A DNA stretch of 64,000 nt from Sphaerolaimus hirsutus (GCA_964036195.1 OZ038450.1:11534701-11598700), one strand, 5' to 3'; shown: positions 24,901-34,959, numbered from the stretch's first letter. Notes: generated by a model not told the origin, from the sequence alone. Numbers and translations: made by a program.

Positions 24901-27900
24901 GCGGTAGCGACCAGCTCGCGGCAAAATAACCCCATTCCGTCACTCACAGTGCATAGAACTGTGCTGAAACAGGTGCGTTCCAGCCGACAACAGAGGGTTT
25001 GAGCATCTGATACAGCTGGATCACAGTTAGTGTTGGAAAACTGCCAAAGAAATTGCCGCCAAGCACCAACTGCGCCGCCATGCGTCTATGGATAGGGGAG
25101 CAAGTGGTGCCAGCGCCATGGCGCCGTGTCCGAGCGCCTATTAAAGCCCCATACCGCAGGTGAGCTTCGGCGGTGATCCGAGCACGGTGCAACGACCGGC
25201 CGCTGAGGCGACCGGGGCGGCAGCGGGCAGACACACCGCCAACCCCGACGAAAACCGACGGTCGACCTCGATGCCAGCGGCGAAGATGTCCACATCGCAG
25301 CCGACGCGCAACGTCGCCGGCCATGACGCGCGCACGCCCGATCGGTACGCCCCAGTGTATACTGTATTACCTCGAATTATCACCCCCTTGAATTGACCTC
25401 CCTCGAAATACCCCCAGGTCTGAGCAAGCTGAGGAAAAAATAAACGCCCTCCCCCCTCGAATTAACCCCCCTCAAATTTGCTGGCGAACTAATAAAAACC
25501 CCTGGGGTATATACGGTATTCTAAAGGGGTCCATTTTCGAGAGGATTTGCCATCGTATGACACAGCCGTCTGCAGCCAATATTCAACAACAAACTACCTG
25601 GCGAAGAAAAACGATCGATATGATGAAATCTATCGCCAGAAGTGTTGTGTGCACGGGAAACAGGGCTCACAGCGTACTGAGTCTGTGGCGCACAGGCAGT
25701 GATTCGCAGTTGAGTTGATGAATTGGCAAGTGGACCTTGAACAATAGGCGAAGCCAAGTCCACAGTGCCAACAACCAAGGATGGAGAAATAGCATTTGAG
25801 ATGTGATGTCGTTGCGTTTTGTGTGTAACGTCGCTCGGCGACACGGGTCTCAAAGTCTTAGCATCTCATATTCATAGATGGTCACCCCCATGAAGGGGAC
25901 ATGAAAAATGAGGGAAATGGGTCAATGAACATCAACTGACCTAAACACCCAAGTGGTCACTACTCAAGATTGGTTGAAACATAAAAGTTAACGGTTCAGA
26001 CCAATCACTCCAAACCTATCCAACCATAGGAATGCAAGTGTATATAATGTAGTAGATTCTGACTACAACAGTCCCCCCCAAGTTCACCCTACAGGGGAAC
26101 TGACAGAAAAACAATAATCAAATTCATACAAAAATCACAACAAACACCAATTACAATAGAATAACAACATTCACCCAATAAACAGAAATGTCACCATTGT
26201 GCATGATCACTTAGCCTTGGTGTGTTCCTTGCCTTTCCTGTAGTTCCTCTATCCCTTGAATGCCATCACTGGTGCACTGACTGCTGGTTGCTGGTTGGGT
26301 GGTATGTTGAATGGGTGATAAGGCTGATTTGGTTTCTGGTACTTGGTGATTTGATAAACTGGTTGGGGATGTCAGGGGAGATGTTGGGAGGATTTTACTT
26401 GGTGGTGGGTGTCCTGTTTTGATGGTTGGGTGTGTGGGTTCTGCTGGTGTTGCCGATTGACAGCCAGGGTATGTTTGGGTTCCTGGCATTGCTGATTATT
26501 GGCCAGAGATGTGTTTTTATTTACCATTGACACTGATTGACACACGGCATGATGGTTCAGGTTTCCAGTGTTGCTGCTTGACAACTGGGATGGTTAGGCT
26601 GTCGGTGTCGCTGCTTGACATCCGACCTGTTTGCCTCAGTTCCTGGTGTTTGACAACTGGGGGTTTTAGGCTGTTGGTGTCTCTGTCGGACAGCCGACCT
26701 GTTTGCCTCTGTTGCCAGTGTCTCTGCTTGCCGACCAGGGTTTTTGGGCTGTCGGGGGTTGCAACCGCTGCTGGGTTGCTGTTTGCAGTGTTGGACATCA
26801 TTGTGTCCCTGCTTACGCTCAATTGGCATCATATGCTCGTCGCTTGCTCTGGACGGCAGAAGGTGTGGGGACCGCTGTTGCTAGCGGCGCTACCACGGGC
26901 CGGAAGGTGTGGGGACCGCTGTTGCTAGCGGCGCTACCACAGGGCCAGAAGGCGTGGGGACCGCTGCTGCTAGCGGCGCTACCACTGGCCGGAAGGTGTG
27001 GGGACTGCTGTTGCTAGCAGCGCTACCACGGGCCGGAAGGTGTGGGGACTGCTGTTTCTAGCGGCGCTACCACGGGGCGGAAGGCCAGGAGGGTGCTGCC
27101 GATGTCATTGGGGGACAATCGGTGGCAGGTTCGTATGGCTTGAGATGTTTCAAGCCAGTGTGGTCACCATGTTGTGTGCACGGGAAACAGGGCTCACAGC
27201 GTACTGAGTCTGTGGCGCACAGGCAGTGATTCGCAGTTGAGTTGATGAATTGGCAAGTGGACCTTGAACAATAGGCGAAGCCAAGTCCACAGTGCCAACA
27301 ACCAAGGATGGAGAAATAGCATTTGAGATGTGATGTCGTTGCGTTTTGTGTGTAACGTCGCTCGGCGACACGGGTCTCAAAGTCTTAGCATCTCATATTC
27401 ATAGATGGTCACCCCCCGAAGGGGACATGAAAAATGAGGGAAATGGGTCAATGAACATCAACTGACCTAAACACCCAAGTGGTCACTACTCAAGATTGGT
27501 TGAAACATAAAAGTTAACGGTTCAGACCAATCACTCCAAACCTATCCAACCATAGGAATGCAAGTGTATATAATGTAGTAGATTCTGACTACAACAGAAG
27601 TCTCGTAGAAATACAGGAAACCCTCACAGCGTGTCGCCGCAAGACTACGACCATTGCGGCACGGCGGAACGTTCGCCGGCGCACGGGTCCGTCATGACCA
27701 AACAATCGTTGACGTCACGGCATCGCGTCACGCTGCTGCAGCGACTGGCGTCCGTGGTGCGTCGCGCGCCCGCATCGAAGCTTGTCAAACCCGGCTTCAG
27801 TATACGAAAGGTCAGCTTTACCTGTTGTACCCGGTGGAACAGTAAATGAGCGTAGGTAGCTGCCTAGAAAACCGCTGGGAGCTGGGACACGTTTCTGGTG

Positions 27901-28641
27901 TAAATAGGCGCAAAACCCGACAACCATTACAAGGCGCTTTTAATATCTTCAAACGTTGCAGTGAGTTAGCTGGTTCTTGATAGAATATGTCGTTATGAAT
28001 ATTTTATCCCTGTAATGGTTTCAAAGTCGTAACTTCGTTCAATTAATCGAAGCAGCTAGTATACCACATCAAACGCACTGTACCGCCACTTTGCGAAGGA
28101 ACCTAACCCCCCCCCCCCGCCCATGCACCAACGGAATGCAATGCGCAGGTTGTAGATGGGCGGACGAAATCGAAATCGGAAAACCGCGCTCGGAAAGCGC
28201 TGCGCACGATCACGTTCATCCTGGTGCCAATCCCAAACCGTGTAAAACGCCCTGTAAAAATGTTAAATGTCATACAACGTGTCGACAGTCATATGAAATT
28301 CCCTGGAAAATGACAAATGTACATTTGCCATTTTACAGGGCATTTCATATGACTGTTGACACTTCGCACGACATTTGACATTTTACAGGGCCTTTTACAG
28401 TGTCTGGGAGTGCCCCCAGGGCGCGTTCGCTCTGTTCTGGACGCCGTTCTACGTGCTCGCCACCGTGTACGGCTTCTGCGACTCGTGCACCAAGTCGACC
28501 ACGTTCAACCTGGCCTACACGCTGTCCTACTACCTGTGCTACATGAACAGCCCGCTGAATCCCTTCTGCTACGCCATGGCCAACGCGCAGTTCAAGAAAA
28601 CGCTCACCAGAATGCTCAAGGGAGACTTTCGACGGCTGTGA
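18737..28641 (+). CDS. Muscarinic acetylcholine receptor, B type (GAR-2-like), 14 exons
   Basis: This encodes a seven-helix plasma-membrane receptor for acetylcholine. Predicted CDS exons: 18737-18980, 19686-20109, 20185-20311, 20618-20954, 21355-21656, 21742-21908, 22159-22470, 22591-22734, 24407-24677, 24712-24972, 25160-25363, 25544-25642 joined to 27601-27810 across an LTR element, 28149-28223, 28420-28641. All phases agree, giving about 1132 residues. Visible hallmarks: GN in helix 1, AASD in helix 2, amine-binding Asp113 in [12 protein letters not shown]-type motif at 130-132, FWTPFYVL in helix 6, [15 protein letters not shown] in helix 7. The start has N-glycosylation site NVSS. The TM5-adjacent AEEKQRR and pre-TM6 [14 protein letters not shown] segments are typical of the family, and the ITIDRYCSV form favours B type. 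Loop 3 (about residues 223-1045) is unusually long. Helix exons are secure; loop exon ends are less so. Confidence 0.88.
19686..20109 (+). CDS. mAChR exon 2 (TM3 to TM5)
   Basis: This exon carries the disulphide Cys106, Asp113, the DRY-type motif IDRYCSV, TM4 with the Trp in AVVWLVPTC, extracellular loop 2 with a Cys in QCFVPF, and TM5 ending [14 protein letters not shown]. The donor at 20110 is phase 2. GC-rich third positions match the other exons. Confidence 0.93.
20185..25363 (+). CDS. mAChR exons 3-11 encoding the giant third intracellular loop
   Basis: Nine phase-compatible exons encode residues 224-931: 20185-20311, 20618-20954, 21355-21656, 21742-21908, 22159-22470, 22591-22734, 24407-24677, 24712-24972, 25160-25363. 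Content is low complexity and polar, with Ser/Thr, His/Asp and acidic stretches such as [14 protein letters not shown]. Exons 21742-21908, 22591-22734 and 24407-24677 lack in-frame ATGs and show only as open frames between splice sites. Exon 7 could also start at 22114 in the same frame. Sequence 25031-25159 is open in another frame and ends at a good donor, so an alternative arrangement between exons 10 and 11 is possible. Confidence 0.7.
20382..20480. repeat. Fragment of the TAGGGTGTCAAA hAT-like family inside mAChR intron 3
   Basis: TTAGGGTGTCAAAAAAATTT matches the terminus of the complete element at 2902-3753. It is followed by different short repeats built on GTACTTT/GAGTAC. The opposite terminus is not found. 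Confidence 0.5.
22000..22113. repeat. Foldback element J copy in mAChR intron 6
   Basis: CTCATAAATCGGCTTTGAGC and TGAGTTTACCAGAATGAG are repeated inverted within the block, around GTCAACTGCAATCGATGG. Longer relatives lie at 47805-48020 and 48735-48935. Its right end, CTAGTGCGCAGG, supplies a possible acceptor AG at 22112-22113 for receptor exon 7. Confidence 0.55.
22787..23259. mobile_element. hAT-like element (CAACGATGGG), ACAGAAAC array, with nested family A remnant
   Basis: The ends CAACGATGGG and CCCATCGTTG are inverse. The flanks GTAATGGC (22779-22786) and GAAATGGC (23260-23267) match at seven of eight positions. The left subterminal region is an array of ACACAGAAACTC. A family A fragment with CCTCGAAATACCCCCC begins near 22983. 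It lies in mAChR intron 8. Confidence 0.7.
23441..24365. mobile_element. hAT-like non-autonomous element, GGCGCC array family
   Basis: The ends TAGTGATGGAATGGCGCC and GGCGCTTTTCCATCACTA are inverse. A perfect 8-bp duplication CCAGTACG lies at 23433-23440 and 24366-24373. Both arms are about 220 bases of GGCGCCATGGCGCCCTTGG-type units. The open frames across them are a by-product of the repeat, not genes. It sits in mAChR intron 8. Confidence 0.9.
24678..24711 (+). other. 34-nt predicted intron (mAChR intron 9)
   Basis: The flanking frames end phase 0 at 24677 and resume phase 0 at 24712; reading through meets TAA at 24701-24703. GTTTGT and TTAG are the only close sites that keep frame. This is far shorter than the gene's other introns (75 nt or more). 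Confidence 0.6.
25360..25518. mobile_element. Family A MITE filling mAChR intron 11
   Basis: The left end TACTGTATTACCTCG and right end GGTATATACGGTA match family A. The predicted donor GTATTA at 25364 lies within the left TIR, and the acceptor AG at 25542-25543 is 25 bases past the right end. The intron is therefore almost only MITE. Confidence 0.75.
25544..27810 (+). CDS. mAChR exon 12, split by an LTR retrotransposon
   Basis: Bases 25544-25642 encode 33 residues with [10 protein letters not shown] and [11 protein letters not shown]. The frame resumes at 27601 with [18 protein letters not shown] and continues to a donor at 27811, phase 0. Removing the LTR element and one 4-bp duplication joins the halves in frame. 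In this assembly the exon is interrupted. Unless the element is spliced out, the receptor would be truncated before TM6. One conceivable intron, GT at 25649 to AG at 27597, would keep frame and add three codons. Confidence 0.72.
25643..27596 (-). mobile_element. Short non-autonomous LTR retrotransposon (TRIM-like), minus orientation
   Basis: The LTRs are 25643-26070 and 27170-27596, beginning TGTTGT and ending ACAACA, and appear identical except at one short spot (CCATGAAGG versus CCCGAAGG). A 4-bp duplication GAAG flanks the element at 25639-25642 and 27597-27600. On the minus strand, a candidate primer site TGGTGACCACACTGG follows the 5' LTR, and a purine tract with GGGGGGGA precedes the 3' LTR. 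The 1.1-kb interior lacks gag or pol frames, so it must rely on another element. Near-identical LTRs indicate recent insertion. Confidence 0.88.
26868..27083. repeat. Five tandem 44-bp units inside the LTR element
   Basis: Units run GGAAGGTGTGGGGACCGCTG then TTGCTAGCGGCGCTACCACG plus four bases, with a few substitutions per copy. They lie wholly in the internal region. Confidence 0.85.
28149..28223 (+). CDS. mAChR exon 13 (pre-TM6 and start of TM6)
   Basis: Twenty-five codons starting [18 protein letters not shown] and ending in TFIL, with acceptor AG at 28147-28148. The conserved basic segment ahead of TM6 couples these receptors to G protein. The exon stops inside helix 6, immediately before the MITE-derived intron. 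Confidence 0.9.
28224..28419. mobile_element. Family B foldback MITE forming all of mAChR intron 13
   Basis: The intron starts GTGCCAATCCCAAACCGTGT and ends CTGGGAGTGCCCCCAG. The two 95-base halves are near-perfect inverted repeats built on CCTGTAAAATGTCAAATGTC and CAGTCATATGAAAT. Its first bases are the donor GT and its last are the acceptor AG. Exact removal joins TFIL to GAFALFWTP, the intact helix 6. No target duplication is visible. Confidence 0.88.
28420..28641 (+). CDS. mAChR exon 14 (TM6, TM7, C-terminus)
   Basis: The exon starts [16 protein letters not shown], then YGFC, then TM7 with [15 protein letters not shown] and a short basic tail, [13 protein letters not shown], ending at TGA 28639-28641. 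TM6 and TM7 aromatic residues expected for acetylcholine binding are present. Confidence 0.93.
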   Translation, partial: GAFALFWTPFYVLATVYGFCDSCTKSTTFNLAYTLSYYLCYMNSPLNPFCYAMANAQFKKTLTRMLKGDFRRL

Positions 28642-29149
28642 CCAATTGAGAAAGAAAGCACTGCTTGTGCATCTATTTATGTTGGTATTTTCTTATGGAC
28701 CTATTCTCACTGTGCCATCGATCTCGAATTAAACAAGTTTATATTTAGGCGTGTACACGCATAATCAGAACAATTGTTGCTTTTTGTTGTTCTTTTTTTG
28801 GATTCATATCGACAATGAAAATTTTAAAAAAAACTGTTGCAATTGAATGAACTATTGTGGTGTATTTAGGTATAAGATAAAAATACGTAACGCGGATATT
28901 GTGTAAACGAATATTTACTGCCGTTGAGCGAAGCAGCAAAAAATAAAACACAAACACAGCAATCCCGCACCCTGCAAAGTGACGAGTGCAGAATTCTACC
29001 ATAATTTAATGAATAACTTCTTGTGATAAATTTAGTAATTAATTATTCCTTAGTAAAGAACGAAATATTATGATGAAAAAACCCTATAATTTTAGGTTCG
29101 TTGTTCAGATGGGTTATGGTAGTTTCCCATACTATTTAAGTGTGATGTC

Positions 29150-29425
29150 CGCCGAGTATAATAAATATAGATATATACTCCGGTTACTTTACACCTTGCA
29201 CGCATGGTTCCAGCTGGAAGTGTGCCAACGATGGTTAACGCGTGCGAGTTTCATTTAAAGATGACAAAGTTGATTGTTGTTATAATGTTATTCACAAACA
29301 ATTTCACATCGATAACTTTTTCATCTTTTTGTGGAAATCGCATGATTTAACAATCATTGGCACGCTTCCAACGTGATACATAAATCAGTGCGAGGGCAGA
29401 GTATCATGTCCGCCGAGTATACCTA
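29150..29425. repeat. Family H MITE (TATACTCCGGTTACTT ... CGCCGAGTATA)
   Basis: CGCACGATGG-type segments, ACGCGTGCGAGTTTC and GGCACGCTTCCAAC recur here and at 34535-34790, with the terminus CGCCGAGTATA. The internal inverted parts suggest a foldback MITE. The terminus TATACTCGGCGGAC recurs near 3318, 33119, 38788, 39003 and 47275. Confidence 0.55.
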
Positions 29426-29436
29426 TGCCAAATATG

Positions 29437-30620
29437 TAACGATGGCAAAAAAGATTCGAAAATTCGAAAACATTTTCGAATTTTCGAATTTTTTCGTAAT
29501 TTTCGAATTTTTATTTCGCCCTAGAAAAAACACTTAAAAATCGATTTATTTTTCAAAAGATTCGAAAATTCAAAAATAGTTTTCGAATTTTTTAGGGAAT
29601 AAATAAATCGTGCTAAATAAATCAACGATTGATACTCGGCGCGTATCGAAAAGCGAAACGTAACAAAAAAACGTTGAAATGTCATCCACGGCGGAAGAGG
29701 CGGACTTCGACGCATCCGTTTTTTATACTGTATTTCCTCGAAATATCCCCCCCCCTCGAAATACCCCCTCAAAATTTTCACTATACATTTATAAACCCCC
29801 CTCGAAATACCACCCCCCAATTTGGTGTATAGAGAACGTAATGCAGTTTGTGATCTGGTAAATACAGAACACACATCAAAAACAATGACTGTGTTGTTTA
29901 GAACAGGGCCTTATAAATGGCGTTAATACCATCTATGTTAGTACCATCTAATTTAGTACCATCTACGTACTTATATAAGTATATAGAGTCTTATAAATGG
30001 CAGTTTTTGTTGCATTTGTTGACATCTGTGTTACCTAAAAACAACAATTTAGTACTGGGATTTTGATAAATTTCTGGCTAAATAATACACCCCGTCGAAA
30101 TACCCACCCTCGTTTAACCCCCCCCCAAGTTTCCACTCTGAAAAAATAATATGGTATTTGATGCCAATTTTGTATTTTTTCGCTGATATTTTATTTGATG
30201 CCAACTTTTAAATTGTTGTTTTTATTGCCTTCACTCTGTTGGCGAATTAAATGTATCAATGTGTGAATTAAATGAAGCAGCACACTGGTTTGCATAACTC
30301 CTTCGTCCACTTTTAATGCTAATTTATGGTTAAAATAAGGTTATAACAACTGAGCAGAACATGAAGGCAGTCTAAATTCTGTGTTTAAAGCTTAATATTC
30401 AATATTTTTCAAAAAAGATTCAAAAATTATTTGAAAAAATTCGAAAACTAGCCAAAAAAAATTCGAAAATTGCCAAAAAAGATTCGAAAATTCGAAATTC
30501 GAAAATTAAATTCGAAATTCGAAAATTATTTTGAAGAAAAATTCGAAAATTCGAAAATTCATTTCAGAAAAAAACACTTAAAAATTTAAATACGTTTTTT
30601 CCGACTGTTTGCCATCGTTA
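29437..30620. mobile_element. hAT-like element, TTCGAAAA array family, with nested family A MITE
   Basis: The ends TAACGATGGCAAA and TTTGCCATCGTTA are perfect inverses. The 8-bp duplication CAAATATG lies at 29429-29436 and 30621-30628. Both subterminal regions are arrays of GATTCGAAAATTCG. The family A MITE at 29726-30156 is a later insertion. Fragments of the same family lie near 39895-39945 and 52880-52945. Confidence 0.9.
29726..30156. mobile_element. Family A MITE nested in the TTCGAAAA hAT-like element
   Basis: The left end is TACTGTATTTCCTCGAAATA and the degraded right end ATATGGTA. Internal AGAGAACGTA and poly-C arrays match other copies. Confidence 0.75.
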
Positions 30621-30715
30621 CAAATATGACAACACATTTGGCACATTCATTGGAAGCTTGCCACAACTCGTCACTCGAAAAAGTGCGGGATTGGCACCTC
30701 GCCAACGACGACGGA

Positions 30716-32719
30716 TCACGCATACAGCACAGGCGCCGACGGCCCAATGTGCAACAGACGGAAGTGCTGGTGCTCCTGGTGGCCGTTGTGCGCCGTCAGC
30801 GCAAACTGATCCGAGTAGTCGTCGAGCCTTGTGACTGCGTCCCTTGCCCAAGTAACGGAGCGAGGCAACGGCGCCGTCGCACTGCTGCACGGCACCAGTC
30901 GAGATAGTTGCCCGTCGCCGCTGCGCAGATTCGCACCCAAAGATGGGTTTTGAAGATGCGCGATCCTGGGGGTACCCCCAGAACTTGTAAAATGTCAAAT
31001 GCCATGCAAACTGCCAAAGGTCATGTCATATAAAATGCCATGGAAAATATAAAATGTGATGCAGTGTCAAAAGTCATGTAAAACGCCCTGCAAAATGGCG
31101 AACGTTGGTTCATTTAAATGGCAAATCGACCAATTAAATTAATTCCAATCGACCACTGAACTGACCAATCGAGTTTCTGCGGCTGGGCGATCGGCGTACG
31201 AGGGCCGCTACCCGACGGGGTGGCGGCGCAGCAGCACTTGTCGTGGTGCAGCGACGTGATGTGGCACATGATGAAGAACAACGACACGCTGATGCTCACG
31301 CCGGCCGTTCCACCAAGTGCACGATTTGGGTGCGTGAACTATCGTGCTGTGACTGAATGGCTTTATACACGCTGGTTTTCAACCGAAATTTTGAAAACTC
31401 AATAATCAGGTTTGAAGGCATTGCAGTTTTCCGGAATAAGATTATCATCAACTACAGTTGATGGGGAAAAATAACTTACACCAGGACACCCTTAAAATAA
31501 CTTATACCATTTTGCGTATTCCCCATTTGTAGTAATGTACCGTCGTCTAGGGAGGATCCCATCGGGTGGGCGCGCCAGCGCCCTCCCTCGCTGCCGAGGG
31601 AGGGCGCAAGCGACCCACCCATAATATGGTCAGACACACCAAAATGCGGAAATCGCAATATTGAAAGCGCAATAACTTCGAAACGCGATAAGCTAGCGTA
31701 AAACCGATCAACCATTGAAAAGCCCGTGTCGAAATGTACCTCCACTCCAATTTTCAAATCACATCGTTTAGTGAAAGGGAAGTTATTACCGATTTTCGTT
31801 TTTACGTAGTGTTGTTGTTGTTGTTGTTCTTCATCTTGTTCTCCCGACAATATTCAAAATGCAATAACTTCCCTGTAACACTACCAATTTTGACGAGTGA
31901 TGGCTCATATGAAAGAGCATATGATGCCATTTATTTTTTTCGGATCAAAATTTCACAGGCTCCGCCCACTTTGGGACCGTACCTGTTTGAAATTTTTAAA
32001 CCTCAATAAATTTAAAATTTAAATACAAATGCAGCAATAAAAAGAAATGTTGATGTGCGCAGTGTCAAGGACTTTCAAATGAACCCATTTTTGTCAATTT
32101 TGCTTAAGATTTACAAAAGTGATTCAACTTTGCGTGTTTTGTGTCAAATGCGCGCACATGCCAGAAGTACTGGTTGATGGAGCATGTGACCTTGGAGTCA
32201 GAAATTTGCATGTAAAAACTTTTAGGTCATCAGTGTCAAGTGTAATGTCAAGTCAAATGTCAAGTTAAATGTCAAGTCAACTGTCAATTAGGGTGTCAAA
32301 AAAATTTGTTATGGAAAACGGAAACAGAAAAAAATTTCAGCGGCCGGAAAACGGAACAGAAAACGGAAAAAAATTTGCACTTGACGGAATTGCTGCACTT
32401 TGTACATTGGTACATTTTGTGAACAGACAAAATAAATACATTAAGAGGGTAAATAGGCCACAAAGGTAAATTGGCCTTATCCCTATTCGCGTAGGTAAAC
32501 CAAAATACGTTCAAAACTGATTTATGAGTTTTAGAAATTTTGGTCGGAAACTAGTGCGCACAGGCACAATAGTTGGTGGGGCACCAAAGCACCATGTTCA
32601 CCTCTACCCAACGAATACTTTGTGCAAGGCGACCGGCGCACGCAATAAGGTAGCTGCCGTACTCGCCGAGGAAGCTCGGCTCGTCCGTGGACTGAATCAT
32701 AGTCGCCGCATCGTGGCAG
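30716..32719 (-). CDS. Unrecognised, probably membrane protein (three exons, 5' end not found)
   Basis: I do not recognise this gene. Three minus-strand exons fit: 32608-32719 (contains STDEPSFLGEYGSYLIACAG), 31217-31338 (hydrophobic AGVSISVSLFFIMCHIT, then CCCAAT), and 30716-30965 ending GPSAPVLYA and a TGA stop. GC-rich third positions support coding. The hydrophobic stretches suggest membrane helices. Phases agree if exon 2 uses a weak GTCGGG donor; the better GTAGCG at 31211 would shift the last exon's frame. The acceptor of the last exon, CCCCCAG at 30966, is the end of a family B MITE. A hydrophobic frame near 32770-32830 could be an earlier exon but I could not join it. Confidence 0.5.
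30966..31100. mobile_element. Family B MITE copy, one end used as a splice acceptor
   Basis: On the minus strand it ends CTGGGGGTACCCCCAG directly at the predicted exon start. Inside are CATTTGACATTTTACA and TTTTACATGACTTTTGACAC, typical of family B. The other terminus is eroded. Confidence 0.7.
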
Positions 32720-33300
32720 CTGGAAAAATAGAGTGAAAATAGATCAGTTCAAGCGTAGTTATAACGAAGGCTTCCGCAATTACTCACAGATGCTGCAAAG
32801 AGCGCAACAAAATAGCAGGGCATATGCAGTGAGCATGAAGGTATGTATGCGCGAGGGATCAGAAATTCTGCATGGAATTCTCGCCTTGCGGCCGTGCGAT
32901 GAGAAGAGCGAAATTGAAATTGTACTCTCCGATGATAATTTACCCTGCTGGCGGCGCACGCAGGAAACGAGCAAGCATACGATATTGATGCAACATGGTG
33001 CAGCTGCGAGGTTGTTGAAAAGTGGCCACTTATGTTGAAATAATTGAGTGTGCCCGGTTGTGCTGCGGATAACATTCATTCGGTTCCAATGATTTGGGTC
33101 CATATATTCCCGTCTGACAGTATACTCGGCAGACTGCAAAGTATGCGTCCAAAATGACTTATTAATTAAATATAAATGGCCAATTATGTCTTAGATATGA
33201 TAGGATAGACTCAGGGGTCTCGAAAGGGGGGTTGGGGGGGGGGTTACCCCCCCCCCAAACCGCCCAGCTATCTATCTATCCCGGAGGCCGCTCAGCTATC

Positions 33301-33747
33301 TACCGTATTTCCTCGAAATACCCCGAGGGGGTTTATTTTTCAGAGTGGAAATTTTGAGGGGGGTATTTCGAGGGGGGGCTTATTCGAGGGGGGTTATTAT
33401 TTCGTCAGACATTTTTGTGAATTTGGTAGTAAAGATTACGTGAAAACGTGCCCAAATGGGGTAATGAACGTGATGAAATAGGATATATGTGGGCATATTT
33501 ACTCACACTGGGTATATGTGTAGCTGCGGTGCAAACCGGCAGCAATAAATACATCATGTATTAAATAAAAAACTGAAAAAATATGTTACATACATGATGT
33601 ACATCATTTCAGAGGGGGGTATTTCGAGGGGGGGTTTAATTTTTCCCCAGCACGAAAACACCTGGGGGTATTTCGAGGGGGGTTTAATTCAGGGGGGGTA
33701 TTTCGAGGGGGGATTAATTCAGGGGGGTATTTCTAGGAAATATGGTA
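33301..33747. mobile_element. Family A MITE nested in the CTATCTATC hAT-like element
   Basis: The ends TACCGTATTTCCTCGAAATA and AGGAAATATGGTA enclose CGAGGGGGGT arrays. Internally it matches 15764-17017 without the hAT insertion. Confidence 0.85.
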
Positions 33748-34291
33748 TCTATCCCGGAGGCAAAATTTTGGGCTACTACCCCCTAACCCCCCTCCCCAAA
33801 TCGCCCAGCTATCTACCTATCCGGAGCGATTTTTGAGAAATTGTACCCAAATTGTTGCTCAAAATCACTACTTTTCATGCCTTTTTATAGATTTTCACCA
33901 CCAAAATCGCTAGTTCATGTTCATTATTGCCTATTTTCAGCTATTTTAGTACTATATGCTGTTGTATACTCATTTTGAGCTATTTTACACCTACTTTTAG
34001 CGATTTTTCTCCCTTTTCTTCCTTCTAGCCTATATATTGAACCACCATAACCCCCCACAAACCCCCCCCCCAACCAGGGGTCTTGTAGATTTGGACCCCC
34101 GCGGGGGTTCAGATAGATAGTAAATCGCTCCTCCGGAGGGATAGATAGCTGAAAAAAATGGGGGGGGGGTGCGGGGGGTTTGGGGGTTGGTTCAATATAT
34201 AGGCTATTTTGAGGTTTAGAAGCTAAAAAAGGGGAAAAATCGCTAAAAATAGGTGAAACGTAGCTAAAAATAGGTTAAGAGTCGGTACAAA

Positions 34292-34959
34292 TACCGTATT
34301 ACCTCGGAATACCCCCATGGGGGTTTATTATTTCGCCAGCAAAATTTGAGGGGGTTAATTTGAGGGGGTTTATTCGAGGGGGGTTTTATTATTTCACCAG
34401 AAATTTTCGTGAAATTCATAGTAAAGTACACGCTTTTTCTTACACAAAACGGTAATAAATGTGAGAAAATAGGTTATATTGGGGCCTTAGATGTACATCT
34501 TTAACAAATGAGCGTATAAGTGTAGCTGCGATGCAAATAAGTATACTCCAGTTACTTAACACCTTGCACGCGTGGTTCCCGCTGGAAGTGTTCCAATGAC
34601 GGTTAACGCGTGCGAGTTTCTTAAAAATGTGACACAATTGATTCTTGTTATGTTATTCATTCACTTATTCACATCGATAATTGTTTTCCATTATTTTTAC
34701 GGAAATCGCATGATTTAATAATCATTGGCACGCTTCCAACACGAGACATAAATCAGTGCGAGGGCAGAGTATCATGTACGCCGAGTATAGTAATAAATAC
34801 ATCATGTACATTGCATACATGATGTACATCATTCCGGAGGGCGGTATTTCGAGGGGGGTGGGTTGTTATTTCCCCAGCCCATTTTGAGGGGGGTTAATTC
34901 GAAGGGGGTTAATTCGAAGGGGGTTAATTCAAGAGGGGATAATTCGAGGTAATACGGTA
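34292..34959. mobile_element. Family A MITE with nested family H MITE
   Basis: The ends are TACCGTATTACCTCG and CGAGGTAATACGGTA. A family H insertion occupies about 34535-34790. Confidence 0.8.

Noticed and set aside
25521..25853. Minus-strand frame over the LTR (and its copy at 27150-27380)
   Set aside because: It is duplicated because the LTR is duplicated, and resembles no gag or pol domain.
32733..33038. Plus-strand 101-codon frame with a possible short exon ending at a GTATGT donor
   Set aside because: Codon use is AT-rich, there is no neighbour to join, and it overlaps a minus-strand hydrophobic frame; neither could be confirmed.
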